DNA of 64,000 nt from Parasteatoda lunata (GCA_949128135.1 OX421975.1:60305357-60369356), one strand, 5' to 3'. Shown: positions 49,616-61,534, counted from the stretch's first letter. Notes: generated from the sequence alone by a model not told the origin. Made by a program: numbers and translations.

Positions 49616-51832
49616 AAAATATGTAAACAAATAATAATGGGATCACGTTTGTCAATCTTACTTTAAAAGAAAAACAATTAAAATATATCAAGGCATTTAC
49701 TTACACTTTACCATTTACATTAAATTATGAAGTGAAAAAAAGAGAGTGAGAGTAGAGGGAGGCGTAAAATATTGCGTAAGATTATGTAGTGGAAATAATT
49801 CTAACGTGATAACCACAACCGGGCAGCGAAATTAATCTTAAAGCAAAAAGGTCGCGAAAGGTCTGAAATATAATGATAACAATACCTTTTTATGGGCGCA
49901 TTTAACTACAAGTAAAAGCGACAATAACTTCTCGCATGACCTATTTCCGCCTAAACACGTTTTGACCCACAAAAAATCCTGAAACGACAGATTTCTCATG
50001 AAAACAACATTTATCGACTTTTTTTTATTGTTATTAAAAAACACTCTTTGTTCTTTTTAAACTCTTTTTTTTTTTCAACTGGCGACTTAAACAAAGCTAT
50101 GTTCAAAACATAAATATCAATCCGATTTTCAGCTACAATGTTGACAAATCTTCTTTTTTTTTTTATCCGTTTTAGAATTGGCTTCACGAATAGTTATGCT
50201 AAAAAAGAATTAACACATATTGAAAGTCAAATAAGGATATTATGCAAAAAGAAAGATTTTTTCGAATTTAGTATTCGTCATATCCTGTAAACCAGGAGTT
50301 ATCCAACCATTTTTTTCAGCTACGACACAAAATAGACGACCATATCAGCTTTACGACCCAGAAGTCTATTTCAAAATATACTTTCAGACATTAATAGATT
50401 TTTTTTAATATTTCATTTAGATATATTTTAAATACCTTTTTTTTTCTTCATGAACAAGCAATATCATGAAATAGAAAAGTAAAGTAACAAGCTGTTAAAA
50501 GGGAGGCTGGCTTGCTATTACTACTTGTATAGTTATTTCTAATTATTTGCTCATTTCACCTAAGCTTTATTTAATATCCCCAACTTTCAATTTTTAATTT
50601 CTTTCATACCTTATTTTAAATACATTAAGGAACGGCATCCCCTGTTAGCGCTTCCTGAGGAACTTTGGTGATCTACACTACAATACTTCCAAAGAATACG
50701 CGCATCAAGTTCGAAACACGGAACATACGTTAAGAGCTCTGGCTCTGGACGTATTAGTAACACCAAATTCAAGATTAAACTTTAATAAAAAAACGTTTGC
50801 TGATTTGATAATCATCAAATTCTCTAGACATCTAATAGAATTTTTAAGGTTCAAGAATATGTGTAGGAGTTACAACATACGCGAGTACTGCGGCGATATC
50901 GATTTAAATAATTGGTAATTTACCAACTCGAGTGCAATGTCAATCCGTTCGAAAGGTTGAGTGGCATCATCCGGAGAAAAGCTCAAAGAAGCAGTTGTTT
51001 ATTTAGGAAAATGTCAGAAGCGATGTTTCCCTTTTAGATGCCAATGGGAAAATATAAAGTAGATTTTTTTTGTTTAAATATTCATTGAAAATGTAGAAAA
51101 CAACGCATGTGTTTACATTATTTCCTACTTTAGATTTTTATTCATTTATTTTTATTTGAATAATAGTTCGAGATTATTTTAAGAGACATAAAAAAATGAA
51201 TAATAATTTGATGAATAAAAACATTCTTAAGATAAACTTACATAGATGACGGACTTTAATACCAGCCTCAAAAATTACATTGCCTGAGATGCCCGGGGCA
51301 TGTACTTTTTACCCTTATACTTTACACGCCCTTAATTTAAGGAAAAGAATCTATCACTTTGTTAATACTTAATGAGGTTTTTGTCGCGATATCTCAAACG
51401 AAAATTTAATTTGAACACTTATGAACTACCAATATTCCAGAAATCAAAAAATGCAAAAATGCTTTTAAATTGTAGTGGGCAGGAAAAAAAAACTTTTTAA
51501 AAAAAGGTTTTATAAAAAAAAAACTAAACAAAATATCACAATGACTCATACTTATTTGTTGAAAGAGAATTATTAAGACTTTTTTTTTCCCTTCAACCTC
51601 ACTAAATACATATTATCAGAGAAGGAGTGATGAATTATCTACTAGGCATATCAACTTGAATATTTAGAAATAACACTATTTACAAACAACCAGAGTTGAG
51701 TATTGTCCGGCTTTCATGAGAACTCAAGATACCAAACTTACATGCTGGCAGTTATTGTGGTAACAAAGAAAAGTCACAAATGCAGGTCTCGTCTCGTAGT
51801 GAACCGAAAAAAATCAAAACAGCATTTTTCAA

Positions 51833-51867
<35 letters not shown>

Positions 51868-52276
51868 GAACGAAAAGAAAGACTTTTTTGGAAGTGTATA
51901 GTACATGTACCACCCTTAAAAAAAGGTCCAAACTAAGAAAAGTATAATTAGCTCTACTTAAATATGATAAAAGCAAATTTTATGGCAAAAGAATATCAAA
52001 AAAAATTTTTTTTTAATTCTAGAATTACTTTGTTTTGAACAGAAAGCTTTAACAGTTTCCAGTATTATTTTATTAAAGGAACACTGATCAATAATAGTTT
52101 GAGATCAATATATAGATTTTTTTTAACTGTTGCATTAAAAATACCACAGAAAGAGAACGTAATAGCCAAAAAATAAAAATATTTTTAAAAAGTCACATTT
52201 CTACCAATATTAATTGCCACAAATGCCAAAATTCAGAGAAAAATTAAATACAAAATTTTACTAATTGCTGTGATAA
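49616..52276. other. Intergenic A+T-rich stretch
   Basis: No supported gene. 50,290-50,350 (CAGGAGTTATCCAACCATTT, then AGCTACGACACAAAATAGAC) resembles a hAT-type terminus. Poly(A) near 51,836-51,866. Confidence 0.35.
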
Positions 52277-52470
52277 TCATTTCTTTATAAGACTGAAAAC
52301 GTACACAAGACAAGATTTTGCATGTTCTTTTGTATCCACATTAAACCAGGCTGTTTCAATAGCTTCTCCTGATTCCAGTACTATTGGGTACTGTTTTACA
52401 TGCTCCTTTATGACTCTAACTTTTTTCTGCCTTAAATTTGTTAAAAATCTGCATTTATTTACACTAGTGT
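52277..52470 (-). CDS. Candidate terminal exon E, putative membrane protein tail
   Basis: Minus strand. The acceptor TGCCAAAGTTTAG is followed by AC and a frame that runs to TGA at 52,279-52,277. It encodes about 64 residues: DTSVNKCRFLTNLRQKKVRV, IKEHVKQYPIVLESG, EAIETAWFNVDTKEHAKS, CLVYVFSLIKK. G+C at codon positions 1/2/3 is about 42/29/27%, the order expected of coding DNA; the antisense frame is open but lacks this bias. The start phase (1) fits exon D. It would form a charged, probably cytosolic C-terminus ending in KK. Product unknown. Confidence 0.45.
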
Positions 52471-52974
52471 CTAAACTTTGGCAGTAAATGTCGCATTTTA
52501 TTTTTTCCGCATTAAAATGTTAAGTATTACTTTTCTTTTACTTTAAACCTTTCTCCTGTCTGCTTATTATACTTTTTTATTATCAGCAATTTTTCAAAGA
52601 TAATTTTGTATTAATTTGCCAGCTTTCAGAATTTTGATAAATATCTCTGTTTTTGTGTTTGTGAAAATATAGTTGATGAAATATGATAGATCTAATGTGT
52701 AGTTTCGTGCATTGGGATTTGTAAGTCATGCAAATTTTTGGATGATTCTGAGCATAGGGACAATTTTTCAGAATAATCCAAATTGGTTTTCATCAGTTTA
52801 AACGATAATAAAAATACGTTTTAAAAAAATTTAAATCAGGAAACAACAAAAAAAGTACAGACTTAAATTGCCTATTTAAAAATACCACCTACGTGATTTT
52901 ATTCCTTTTATATTTTTAAGGAAAAAGATATCAAAGTTCTAAAAAATTCCCAGTTCCAAGAAATGATAATCTAC

Positions 52975-53100
52975 CATCAAAATCTTGCAGCAAAACCAAG
53001 AAAACAATAATCGAAATATTAACCCACAGTCCAAAATACCAAAGAAGGATGTATCTTAATGTGCTCAGAGGGCTAAAATCATATCTGAAAACTGACAGTA
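52975..53100 (-). CDS. Candidate exon D with transmembrane helix
   Basis: Minus strand, 126 bp. Acceptor TTTAATATTTTAG before TACTGTC, donor GATG before GTAGAT, phase 1 to 1. It encodes VLSVFRYDFSPLSTLR followed by a hydrophobic run YILLWYFGLWVNISII and VFLVLLQDFD, a convincing membrane helix. G+C by codon position is about 40/31/29%. Without the donor the frame continues 13 more residues to a stop (ending GTGNFLEL), so an alternative C-terminus is possible. An opposing plus-strand frame after an acceptor at 52,920 is also open but has a less coding-like pattern. Confidence 0.4.
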
Positions 53101-53218
53101 CTAAAATATTAAAGCACACTAAAACTGTCTATTAATAAAATTGTTATTGCCAATTCTTAAAATTAAAACTTTTGATAGTGAAATGTTCAGCAAATAAAAT
53201 CATCAGATTCATTCATAC

Positions 53219-53240
53219 CTTCCATGCCAGTTATATCTAG
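53219..53240 (-). CDS. Candidate micro-exon C
   Basis: Minus strand, 22 bp, CTAGATATAACTGGCATG plus GAAG, bounded by acceptor GAAGATATAG and the strong donor GGAAG|GTATGA. Phase 0 to 1 joins exons B and D without a shift and adds LDITGME. It is the weakest link: micro-exons this short are easy to find by chance, and the intron to exon B would be only 56 bp. Confidence 0.25.
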
Positions 53241-53296
53241 CTATATCTTCTATTTTTTTATAAAAAAAAAATTAAAAAAACGAGGTTAGCCATTAC

Positions 53297-53388
53297 CTGG
53301 TCAAAGATCCTATGCAAACCTTTAGTACAAAGTCCCTTCACCTTTATTTTACTTTGAACGATAATATACTTGTCGTTACTTTTTTCAA
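53297..53388 (-). CDS. Candidate exon B
   Basis: Minus strand, 92 bp. Acceptor AAAAGTATTTAG before TTGAAAAAAG, donor GACCAG|GTAATG, phase 1 to 0. It encodes VEKSNDKYIIVQSKIKVK then GLCTKGLHRIFDQ. Codons follow a purine-N-pyrimidine-like pattern typical of coding DNA. A second good acceptor (GACTGTCTTTGCAG) lies 36 bases upstream but would place a stop in the frame. Product unknown. Confidence 0.4.
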
Positions 53389-53400
53389 CTAAATACTTTT

Positions 53401-55733
53401 AGCTTATCTGCAAAGACAGTCTTATAAGTTAGACACATTTTCATATTTTATTGTAAAGATAAATAGATAAATCTTTTTTTTATGTCAATGTCATACTTTT
53501 AATTCCTTTTTTCACTTTAGTGTTCTCTTTAACAATTCATCCGATTCTCTTATCGATGCTAAATATTTAAATAAAAGTACATAAGAACCTAAATTAATTA
53601 TTTCGCTTGAGAAAAGAAATACCAACGGTTTAGATGCTTTAGTCTTCAACACTGATCATACTACAACAACTACAATAATAGAAAGCCTATTATGAAACAC
53701 ATTCATTAAATTAATAGTTTCCCTTATAATTCAGTTTAGAAAAAAAAAGTACAATTTCTACCCCATAATTTTGAAAGTCATTTTATTTTTCTTCTTTGCA
53801 TTGAAATAAAGAGGACTTGCGATAACGTATTTTCTTTTAAAAAACAGTAAGACAATAATTTTTGTATTATTTTTCAAAATATTATTATCTAAATATCTAT
53901 GATATTAAATTTTAAGATTTTTTTTTATTGTTTATTTTTATTTTATATTTTTATTATTATTTTATCATGCATTAAAGGGAAATTTGCAGAAAATTATAAT
54001 TTTATGTATGTGGGATTTCAAAATAAATAAAGAGAATAGATAAACACTAAGTCTCCAGTTTATTCATATTTTTTAAAAGAAGAAATGTATTATTACAAAG
54101 TTCTATATTGTTTGCAATATAATAATTTAAAATGCAATGTAATTTTTTTAGAGCTTTGCAGATTTTTCTCAACATTTCCACTTCAATACAATGGTTGTTG
54201 GCCATTTTATTTCAACAAAAAAAAAAGTAAGATCCTTACAGAAATAAGAAACTTTATAAAGGAATAAACAAAACATAAGAATGAATATACTACCACTGTT
54301 CCTTCTGAAACATTGCATTCACAATATAGTAAGCATTGCATTTAATGCTGACTAAAAATTGCAGTCATAAGCAAGAAAAATTAAAGATCTGAAGTAATGA
54401 TATGGAGAACCAGAAACATCCCAGTGACATGAGTCAATATTTTAAACAATTTAAAAACCAACTAAGCTAAGTAATGTTATAAACAATTAAAAGTGCAAGA
54501 ACTATAAAATACAGCTTTGTATAAGCAATAGTGAAAAAAATCCTACAACAAAAGTTATGAAGAAATCAGAGTTGAAGTGAGAGAAATGTGCTTAACCGTA
54601 ACTTAATTTAGTTAAAAGTAAGATCCCATAGTTTAAAGGGGAAGAAAAATATTTTACGAATGAAAATTACTAAGGCAAATATTTATGATTGTGCAAGAGT
54701 CAGTGGTCGAAAAAATTATATATATATATTTTTTTTGTTGCTAATTTTTACAACTTCAACTACCTTACTAAAAATACAGTTAACTACAATTACTTTCTCT
54801 TAAAACTAGTGATTAGAAATTACTTTAAATATGTAGTCACTAATTAACTATTTTTTAAAAAATCTCATTTTAGAAGACTTAATTTACACTCATGTTCAAA
54901 ATTAAAAGATGTTAAAAATTGAAAGAAAAAATTCAGATAAAGTGGTTTAGAGTAATGAATTGGCTCATTTAGAAGGAAAAATTATAAAGAAATATCTATT
55001 CTTGTTTATATGAACTAATTTATTATTCTAAAACATTTCTTTAGCAATTTGATTAGCCTCTCCAATTCAGACAACTTTAGTCTGAGCTTCCATTCAGGAA
55101 GGAAAAAAAATTACAAACTAATAAGTCAACTAAGCAGAAAAAATATTGTCTTTAAGCACTTCAAGCGATAAAACTGAGTTCTATAAATTTTGAGTATAGT
55201 TGCAACTGCTAAAACACACTCAGTTTTGTGGATATGATCATCAACACATTCTTCTTTTGAATTGGACAAAATCCAAAAATTACAGATAAAAAATACTATG
55301 CATTCTAGGCGTTCAATTAAAAGTTAGAGTATTTTTATTGAAAAATTAGTTATGCAAATCATATGCGTACCTAAAAAATTTGTTACCCACTGAAATAAAG
55401 CCCCCTTAGATTTCTTTAAAAAAAATAACTATTTAATGACAAAACTGCTTAGTCAAATGAAAATCAAAAAATTTATCTGGAAATTATTTCTTTAAATAAA
55501 AATCAAAAATGTCAGGACAGAATAATTATTTTTTAAACGCTCTTTTTTGCTTATATGATTTCCTTGCATAAGTAAACTCTGTACCACAAGACCATAATCA
55601 TTATATAAACGCGAAAAAATCAATATTCCATACAAAAAGGCAGTAGTATGTTAATGTTTTTTATGTAATGAAAATTAAAGTTTTAATAAAATATCTTATT
55701 TAACAATAGAAAACATTCTAGAAAACAAATCTA
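53401..55733. other. A+T-rich stretch, probably intron
   Basis: If exons A and B belong together this is inside their ~6.2-kb intron. Tempting segments include a plus-strand open stretch between a strong acceptor (54,148) and a strong donor (54,227), its antisense frame starting MANNHCIEVEMLRK, and a minus-strand open run near 55,125-55,335 with SNSKEECVDDHIHK. None has enough support to call. Confidence 0.35.
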
Positions 55734-55746
55734 ATCAATTATTTAC
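55734..55746. repeat. Target-site duplication of the 55.75-kb SINE (left)
   Basis: ATCAATTATTTAC here matches ATCAATCATTTAC at 56,024-56,036 at 12 of 13 positions, flanking the SINE between them. Confidence 0.65.
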
Positions 55747-55752
55747 TAAAAA

Positions 55753-56023
55753 CTCAGCGGCGCGACAGCCCAAAGAGGACCAAGGCCTACTGTGCCCATC
55801 TCAGTTTTCTTGACCTTGGGCTCTGGGGTGCAGGAGCAGATGTACCGATCAAGTGGTCAGCCGAACGCGGGATCCCCAGTGTTTAGTTCCCAAGTATGCT
55901 TGGTACTCATTTATCGACCCACTGAAGGGATGAAAGGCTGAGTCGACCTTGCCCGGCCCGAGGATCGAACCAGGGACCTGTGGCACGACAGCGCAAAGCG
56001 CTACCGCTCAGCCACCGGGCGTC
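55753..56023 (-). mobile_element. tRNA-derived SINE, second family (S2), full length
   Basis: Minus strand. The head is GACGCCCGGTGGCTGAGCGG then TAGCGCTTTGCGCTGTCGTG, with A box TGGCTGAGCGGTA and B box GGTTCGATCCTC (55,960-55,972 region). The body is GTCGACTCAGCCTTTCATCC, GGGTCGATAAATGAGTACCA and GGGAACTAAACACTGGGGAT. The tail is AGGCCTTGGTCCTCTTTGGG, CTGTCGCGCC. The head folds like a leucine/serine-type tRNA and the sequence is well preserved. The same style of element is widespread in arthropod genomes as I recall them. Confidence 0.85.
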
Positions 56024-56025
56024 AT

Positions 56026-56035
56026 CAATCATTTA
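56026..56035. repeat. Shared target-site duplication
   Basis: CAATCATTTA occurs here and at 56,396-56,405, directly flanking the 5S-derived SINE. It also forms most of the right duplication of the SINE to its left. Confidence 0.75.
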
Positions 56036-56395
56036 CATCCCTAATTAATCAGTCCCGAAACGTTCTGCAGTGGACTGATCAAAAAGACATTGTTCCCAGT
56101 AGAACATCGAAGTCAAGCATCACTGGGGCGGTCAGTAAGTAAGTGGGTGGCCACTTTGATCAGCCTGTGTGGGGATCGAGGGTGTGCGGTATCCGTCCTT
56201 GTTAAACTAGTCTACCGTAAAGTGCTCGACTTTGCATGCAGGTTGTCAGGCTACCAAAACAGGAAAGCCATCCCCTCTGTAGAGGATCAAAATTGCAATA
56301 CCATGTCTCCGGATTATCCTCAGGAATGTTTCCCAGATCCTCGCCAATAGCCCATTGTGCAGTTCTAATGCGACGTAAATAAAGTACCTACCTAC
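56036..56395 (+). mobile_element. 5S-rRNA-derived SINE (SINE3-type)
   Basis: Bases about 56,091-56,155 follow the 5S rRNA pattern: GTTCCCAGTAGAACATCGAA, GTCAAGCATCACTGGGGCGG, TCAGTAAGTAAGTGGGTGGC. 5S genes carry GAAGTCAAGCA (A box), GTCAGTACTTGGATGG (intermediate element and C box) at the same spacing. A ~200-bp unrelated body follows, then GACGTAAATAAAG and a (TACC)n tail. A 10-bp duplication CAATCATTTA flanks it. An 86-codon frame inside (56,090-56,350) is a by-product. The element is not a functional 5S gene: the 5' and 3' stems are absent. Confidence 0.8.
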
Positions 56396-56405
56396 CAATC
56401 ATTTA
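56396..56405. repeat. Target-site duplication of the 5S-SINE (right)
   Basis: CAATCATTTA, identical to 56,026-56,035. Confidence 0.75.
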
Positions 56406-59089
56406 AAAATGATTTTCTTTTTATATTCCTTTGCAAAACACAAAGACATATATATCTAACTTAGCGGTTATGAGTAAGGCAAAGAAATGTTTCTAAAATC
56501 AACGTTAACACTTTATTATTGAATTATATTTCTATGAATAAAGAAAAAAAAGTTTAAAAAAATACAGAAGAAAAGAACTCCAGTGACACTGGGGAAATAA
56601 AATGTTTCCTTTAGAGTAGATGAAACTAATTATCATAAAATCAGTGACACTTTATAGAATAGCAAAACTGTCATAAGAATGTTATGCAGGTAGCGCTATT
56701 AAAATCCGTTAGATGTTCTTTTGTTTTAAGTTTGCGATCGGAGAAAGGGGAATATCTCAAATTTTTGAACTGTTTGTTGTTTCTATTTCTTATTTAAAAG
56801 CAAAGGTTATGCTAATTCTAAATGCTTTTTTCGCTGGTGATGGACTTGAAGATTTGCATATTCAGATAAAAAAATGACTTACGTTTGAGCATAATTTTAT
56901 TACTAAACTAACGTTAAAAATAGTTATCAGAAATTGCTACAAACTACAGTTTTTCTGCATCACATTACTCACTAGACTACGATTTTAAAATGGTAGCGCA
57001 CTACACTGCAAACTATAAAAAAAAGTAGCGACTTCAGTAGTTTTTGCTATGAGAAACATGCCAGTTCTGACTCCAAGGGAGAGTTGTCATTCTTTAAACC
57101 AAAATTCTCATAAAATATATTAATAATGCTTAATATTATTTAAAAACAGTGCTATGACTTAATACTTAATATTTTTAACTAAAAGGGTTAAAAATATAGT
57201 TGTTACAAACTAAATACTGAAAGAGTAAAATCATGGTCATTTGTCCAAGCATAATATCATAAATTTGACAAGAATTTTTAAGTTATAAGCAATGACCCAA
57301 TTTATCAACTAAGAGTTTATAAGTTATGACATGATTTGTAAGTTATACATCAAATGAAGAATAAATTAGTTCAAATCAAAACACATTAAAAAAGATCAAT
57401 TATTCTAAGAATTTCTCTAGGCAGAATGAATCTTTCATCATTAATTATATACACAAACTAGAAAGTTTCAAAAATTGTCAAGACTGAAAATTTCAGAAGT
57501 GGGCGTGTCCCGTCCAATAATTTTAAGTAAACAAAAAATTATATATGAATTCTTTTCATAAAAATTGTGAACAAATATTTCAATAAAAATGAAAATACAC
57601 AAAATGCAAATAAGGCTTATAAAAATTCCATATTTTTTTTAGCAAACGTACTATTGATCAGGAGTATAAACAAAAAATGCAAAGTAATTAGTTATTTCAA
57701 GTAAAAATTACCTCAGCTTTTAATTTTTTTCCAACATTTAGTTTTTTAATAAAATAAAGTGCTAGCATTTTAAGGAAAAGAATAATACTTAGCTAAGTTA
57801 ATACTTTTTTTAATAAATAACAAAAACAATTTTCAAGCTAAACATAGTTCAATAGTAAAAATAATATTCAACAAAATGTTGATGCTTATTAAAATTGCTA
57901 CAATGCTTATTAAAATTACGACATATTGATTAAAAACATATTGCATGTACACAAATATCTTTACAGTATATTAATACTTATCAATTTTAAAAAGAAAAAT
58001 TACGAAATTTTAATTACAAACTAAAAACATTTATCAATTTATATTTAATTAAAAAATTAAAATTTACAATTCTTAAAATAAAAGTACACAAAAAATAGAG
58101 TGATTAATAAAGAGTAATGATTTAACTCTTTCGAAAATAATTAGTTATAAAAGAAGATTAATAATATTCAGTTTCGCTCCGTCTTGTGGTTTTTTTAAAA
58201 ACACGGAAATCCGTCAAAATACGGAAAACTTTCACCCCTGAAACTAGATAATTAATTAAGTACTTTTATTTAAATAAACATAAAACTAGAGATGCATAAT
58301 TATATTGTACTTTCAGCTAATAAAAAAATATAATTTAAGAGTTTCACATCACTTTTATCTGTACTTAGTCTCTTATTATGATCCATCAGTCTACTTTGAA
58401 CATCAAATAATAATTTACATATATTCCTCTTTCATTATTTCTCAAGATACAAATTTCAATATCAATTTAATCAGACTTTTAAAAAAATTATGCTCTAAAG
58501 AGTATATTTATAAATCATAATATTAAAAATACTTCATCTGAAAAATTAGGTGGTTAAATGACAACCTTGACAAAAATATCATTTGAATGAATATTATAAG
58601 ACAATTAGTCAATGAGCTTATTAAAAACTTTATTTTACCCTTTTGAATGTTAATAAACCTATATTTAATTGCATTATTGAAGAAGAAAGCAAAAAATCAT
58701 TGAAACTATTGAAAAATTAATGTTAATAATGTGAATTATTATTTCAACTACCAACTCCACTGCTCCAATTTTAATCATTACTTTAGTTTCAAAAAAAAAA
58801 AAAAAGCTGAAAGAAGCTTGCCCACACTAAATAATTTAAAATTTTATTTTTGAAAATTATAGTTTTAAAAATCATATTTTTTGTGGTGAAAAAGCTAATA
58901 TTAAAATATTTTTACTAACACTTTTACTTTCGATGTAAAAATTTTCAACCCTGGCCAAACTCTATTTTTCATTAACAATAGAAATATCTAAGATGTACAA
59001 GCCAATATATTATATCTATTGCATCAATGATCACTGAGATATCAGTAGCAACCAACAATCAAGTATACATTATTCTACACTTTTTGTCC
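56406..59089. other. A+T-rich stretch, probably intron
   Basis: No gene, array or element recognised. 57,040-57,110 is slightly G+C-richer with short frames on both strands but no matched splice pair. Poly(A) near 58,790-58,804. Confidence 0.35.
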
Positions 59090-59540
59090 AATTAACATAT
59101 TATCCGAGGAAAGAGTGCATATTTATTGTCTATTTTAATTCTCAGAAGAAATCAAACGAAATAAGAAAACAAAACCACAAGTGAATTACAATTTTTTAAG
59201 AATATTTGGAAGAAAAATTGTATTAAGATCTTTTTTGGCATTTGCAACCATAACATAACAATTGACTTGATTTTAAGAGATATAGTTCATATTTTATGGT
59301 TGGACAACAACTATTGTTGGGCCATCTGAAGAAAGAGTGTATATTGATAGTCTGTTTTAATTCTCAGAAGAAATCAATCGAAGTAAAAAAACAAAATCAA
59401 TAGTTAATTACAAAGTCACGAAAACAATATTTGGGAGAAAAATTGTGCAAATAACTTGTTGACTTTAACAACCACAATACCACCACAATTGATTCAATTT
59501 TAAGCGATCTAGTTTGGTCTCTATGGTCGGACAACTCTAA
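59090..59540 (+). repeat. ~225-bp tandem duplication
   Basis: About 59,090-59,312 and 59,315-59,540 align throughout: GAGGAAAGAGTGCATATTTA against GAAGAAAGAGTGTATATTGA; TCTATTTTAATTCTCAGAAG against TCTGTTTTAATTCTCAGAAG; then AATATTTGG(A/G)AGAAAAATTGT and GGTTGGACAAC against GGTCGGACAAC. The copies differ at many positions, so it is old. It lies directly 3' of exon A, within its presumed intron. Confidence 0.8.
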
Positions 59541-59571
59541 AAATAGTTCAAAATAAGCAGAAAAAACTTAC

Positions 59572-59728
59572 CCGGTATTGCAGCAGTCAATTGTAGATGT
59601 GAATCTAAGTATGTAGGGTGAGCAATAGTAGTGTGCCTTTCATTTAACCCTTTAAAACATAAATAATAGTTCCTTTTCTCTTTAGTATGATAACTTGCAT
59701 TAAGTTCAATAGTAATCTTTCCTCCACC
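59572..59728 (-). CDS. Candidate exon A, extracellular-looking segment
   Basis: Minus strand, 157 bp, the best single exon in the window. Acceptor CTTATTCTGAATTTAG, then GGTGGAGG; donor CCGG|GTAAGT, a near-consensus site; phase 0 to 1. It encodes GGGKITIELNASYHTKEKRN, YYLCFKGLNERHTTIA, HPTYLDSHLQLTAAIP. NAS is a possible N-glycosylation site; plus-strand frames are closed. Its end phase matches exon B. The layout of a beta-rich luminal segment ahead of a single membrane helix recalls several type I or multipass membrane proteins, but I cannot assign it. Confidence 0.5.
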
Positions 59729-61030
59729 CTAAATTCAGAATAAGAATAAATTTACATAAGAAAATGAGCTTTTAATTACATAATACAAAAATAATAATTT
59801 TTAATATTTCAGAAAAGATTTCTACCTGAATAATGAGGACTTACTCATGCATTTTAGAGGTGAGACAAGCTCAATCTCTTTAATGAATAAAGTTTTCAGA
59901 CTTGGATGGGCTCGAACTCATGATAAAATTTTCATGATCTTTTTTAATACTTTTAAACAAACATTTGGTTCAGTTATTAAGTATAAAATATATAAAATTT
60001 ATTAATAAAATGCCATAAAATGGTTTTAATGACTAATTTCCTTGTTTAGGCAGCGAGACCACAAAATATGGCCTTTATTTGATGCATATCTCAGGCTCTA
60101 AATAACCCTATGTATCTAGTGTTCGGATTAAAATTTATCGGGCGGGCTTGTACCACCAAAAGCGAGCCCGAACTCATCTATAATGTGTATACTTTCATTT
60201 TAGGAGTCATCAATCACATTTTTTAACAAAGACATTTTTCATTTATGATAAAAAATATTAAAAATTATTATTTTTCAAGTAAATATAATATTATTTTAAA
60301 TTTAACAACTATAAAACAAGGAAATTTAAATTTTATATGAAATAATATATAAGCAAAATTAAAGATATTTTGTATAAAATATTTTGAATAAATAAAAATC
60401 GTTTCATAACTCATAAAAAATTATATCATTTGTGAGGGAAAATTATTAGGCAAATGATAAACTACACCAACCCTACATTATAAAATGAGGTTTAATAATG
60501 TATGAGGTGTAAGGGTTTCAAACATTTTAAATTATCTATAACATGATATGATATGAAACCAACAGTTAACATGAAAAAGATAGCAATTTAAATTATTATA
60601 TTCAATGTTTTACATTAAAGATATATTGGTTGTACCATATAATATGTAATGGAACACTTATTAAAAATATATAAATAGCACGCACTAGAAAAATTTAAGA
60701 AAATAAATAAATTTAATAAAATTTCGATCATCTGTACATTATTAGAATATATGTAATTGCTATAAAACATGTAGTTGTTTCAAATCCTAAATTGATTATT
60801 AACAATGATATTAGTTATAATGTAACATTGTTATAATATTATATAAAATTGTAATTATCAGCACATTGCTATTTTATATGTAGTTGTAATGTAACACTGT
60901 TATATTAAATAAAGTTTTAGTTATCTAAAATAACAACAAAAAACGTAATTAAACCAGATTATTATTAAAATTGATCATCAGTTCAGTTAGTATTTTATAC
61001 CTCACAAACAAAAAAAACTTTAAATTAAAA
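59729..61030. other. A+T-rich stretch, probably intron
   Basis: No exon found that would bridge 61,535-61,586 to exon A. Two short G+C-richer spots near 59,880-59,935 and 60,050-60,185 both contain TGAGTTCG(A/G)GC(C/T) on the minus strand and may be repeat fragments. Confidence 0.35.
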
Positions 61031-61330
61031 TCTAAACAGCTATTTTAAATGAGATTTATGTAATAGTGTATTTGAACAACAGCTATTTTAAATGAGATTT
61101 ATGTAATAGTGTATTTGAACAAAATTCTACTTTAAGACAGTTCCTGAAATATTACATATAATATTTTGATCTATAAGAAAATATATATAAAAGAACCACA
61201 ACAACAACAAAAAAGATAGTCAACAAAATTCTACAAATGAACAAAATTCTACTATAAGTCAATTCCAGAAATATTACATGAAATATTTTAACTTGTAGGA
61301 AGATATACATTAAAAGAACACAACAAAAAA
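61031..61330 (+). repeat. 46-bp and ~128-bp tandem duplications
   Basis: ACAGCTATTTTAAATGAGAT with TTATGTAATAGTGTATTTGA occurs twice, about 46 bases apart (near 61,035 and 61,081). It is followed by two diverged ~128-bp units starting ACAAAATTCTACT(T/A)TAAG(A/T)CA and containing AAATATTACAT.(T/G)AA(T)ATTTT. Confidence 0.75.
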
Positions 61331-61534
61331 TACAGTCAACCTAAATACAGCAACATGTTAGTTAGAACAATTTTGACTGAACCAAAAAGACAACTTAGGA
61401 AACAAAACTGCAACACTCATTCACAAACAAAAAGATCCACATGTTCTTTCAAATATTAAACATGATTCAAAATAAAAATAAAAATTAACTTTAACAAAAT
61501 ACAACTTTATATTAAAAATAATAAAAAATCTTAC

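Noticed and set aside
52920..53130. Plus-strand exon after acceptor TATTTTTAAG, reading KFPVPRNDNLPSKS and onward to a stop
   Set aside because: The frame is open and looks soluble, but G+C is highest at codon position 2 instead of 1; the minus-strand reading fits coding bias and splice phase better. Kept only as an alternative.
54148..54226. Plus-strand exon between strong splice sites (ALQIFLNISTSIQW...)
   Set aside because: Good sites, but the frame is A/T-driven, the antisense is equally open, and no neighbouring plus-strand exon fits.
55125..55335. Minus-strand open run with SNSKEECVDDHIHK
   Set aside because: Coding-like in part, but no donor and no acceptor in suitable phase were found; open runs of 60-70 codons occur by chance here.
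56090..56350. 86-codon plus-strand frame with a protein-like look
   Set aside because: Entirely inside the 5S-derived SINE; similar predicted proteins would be repeat artefacts.
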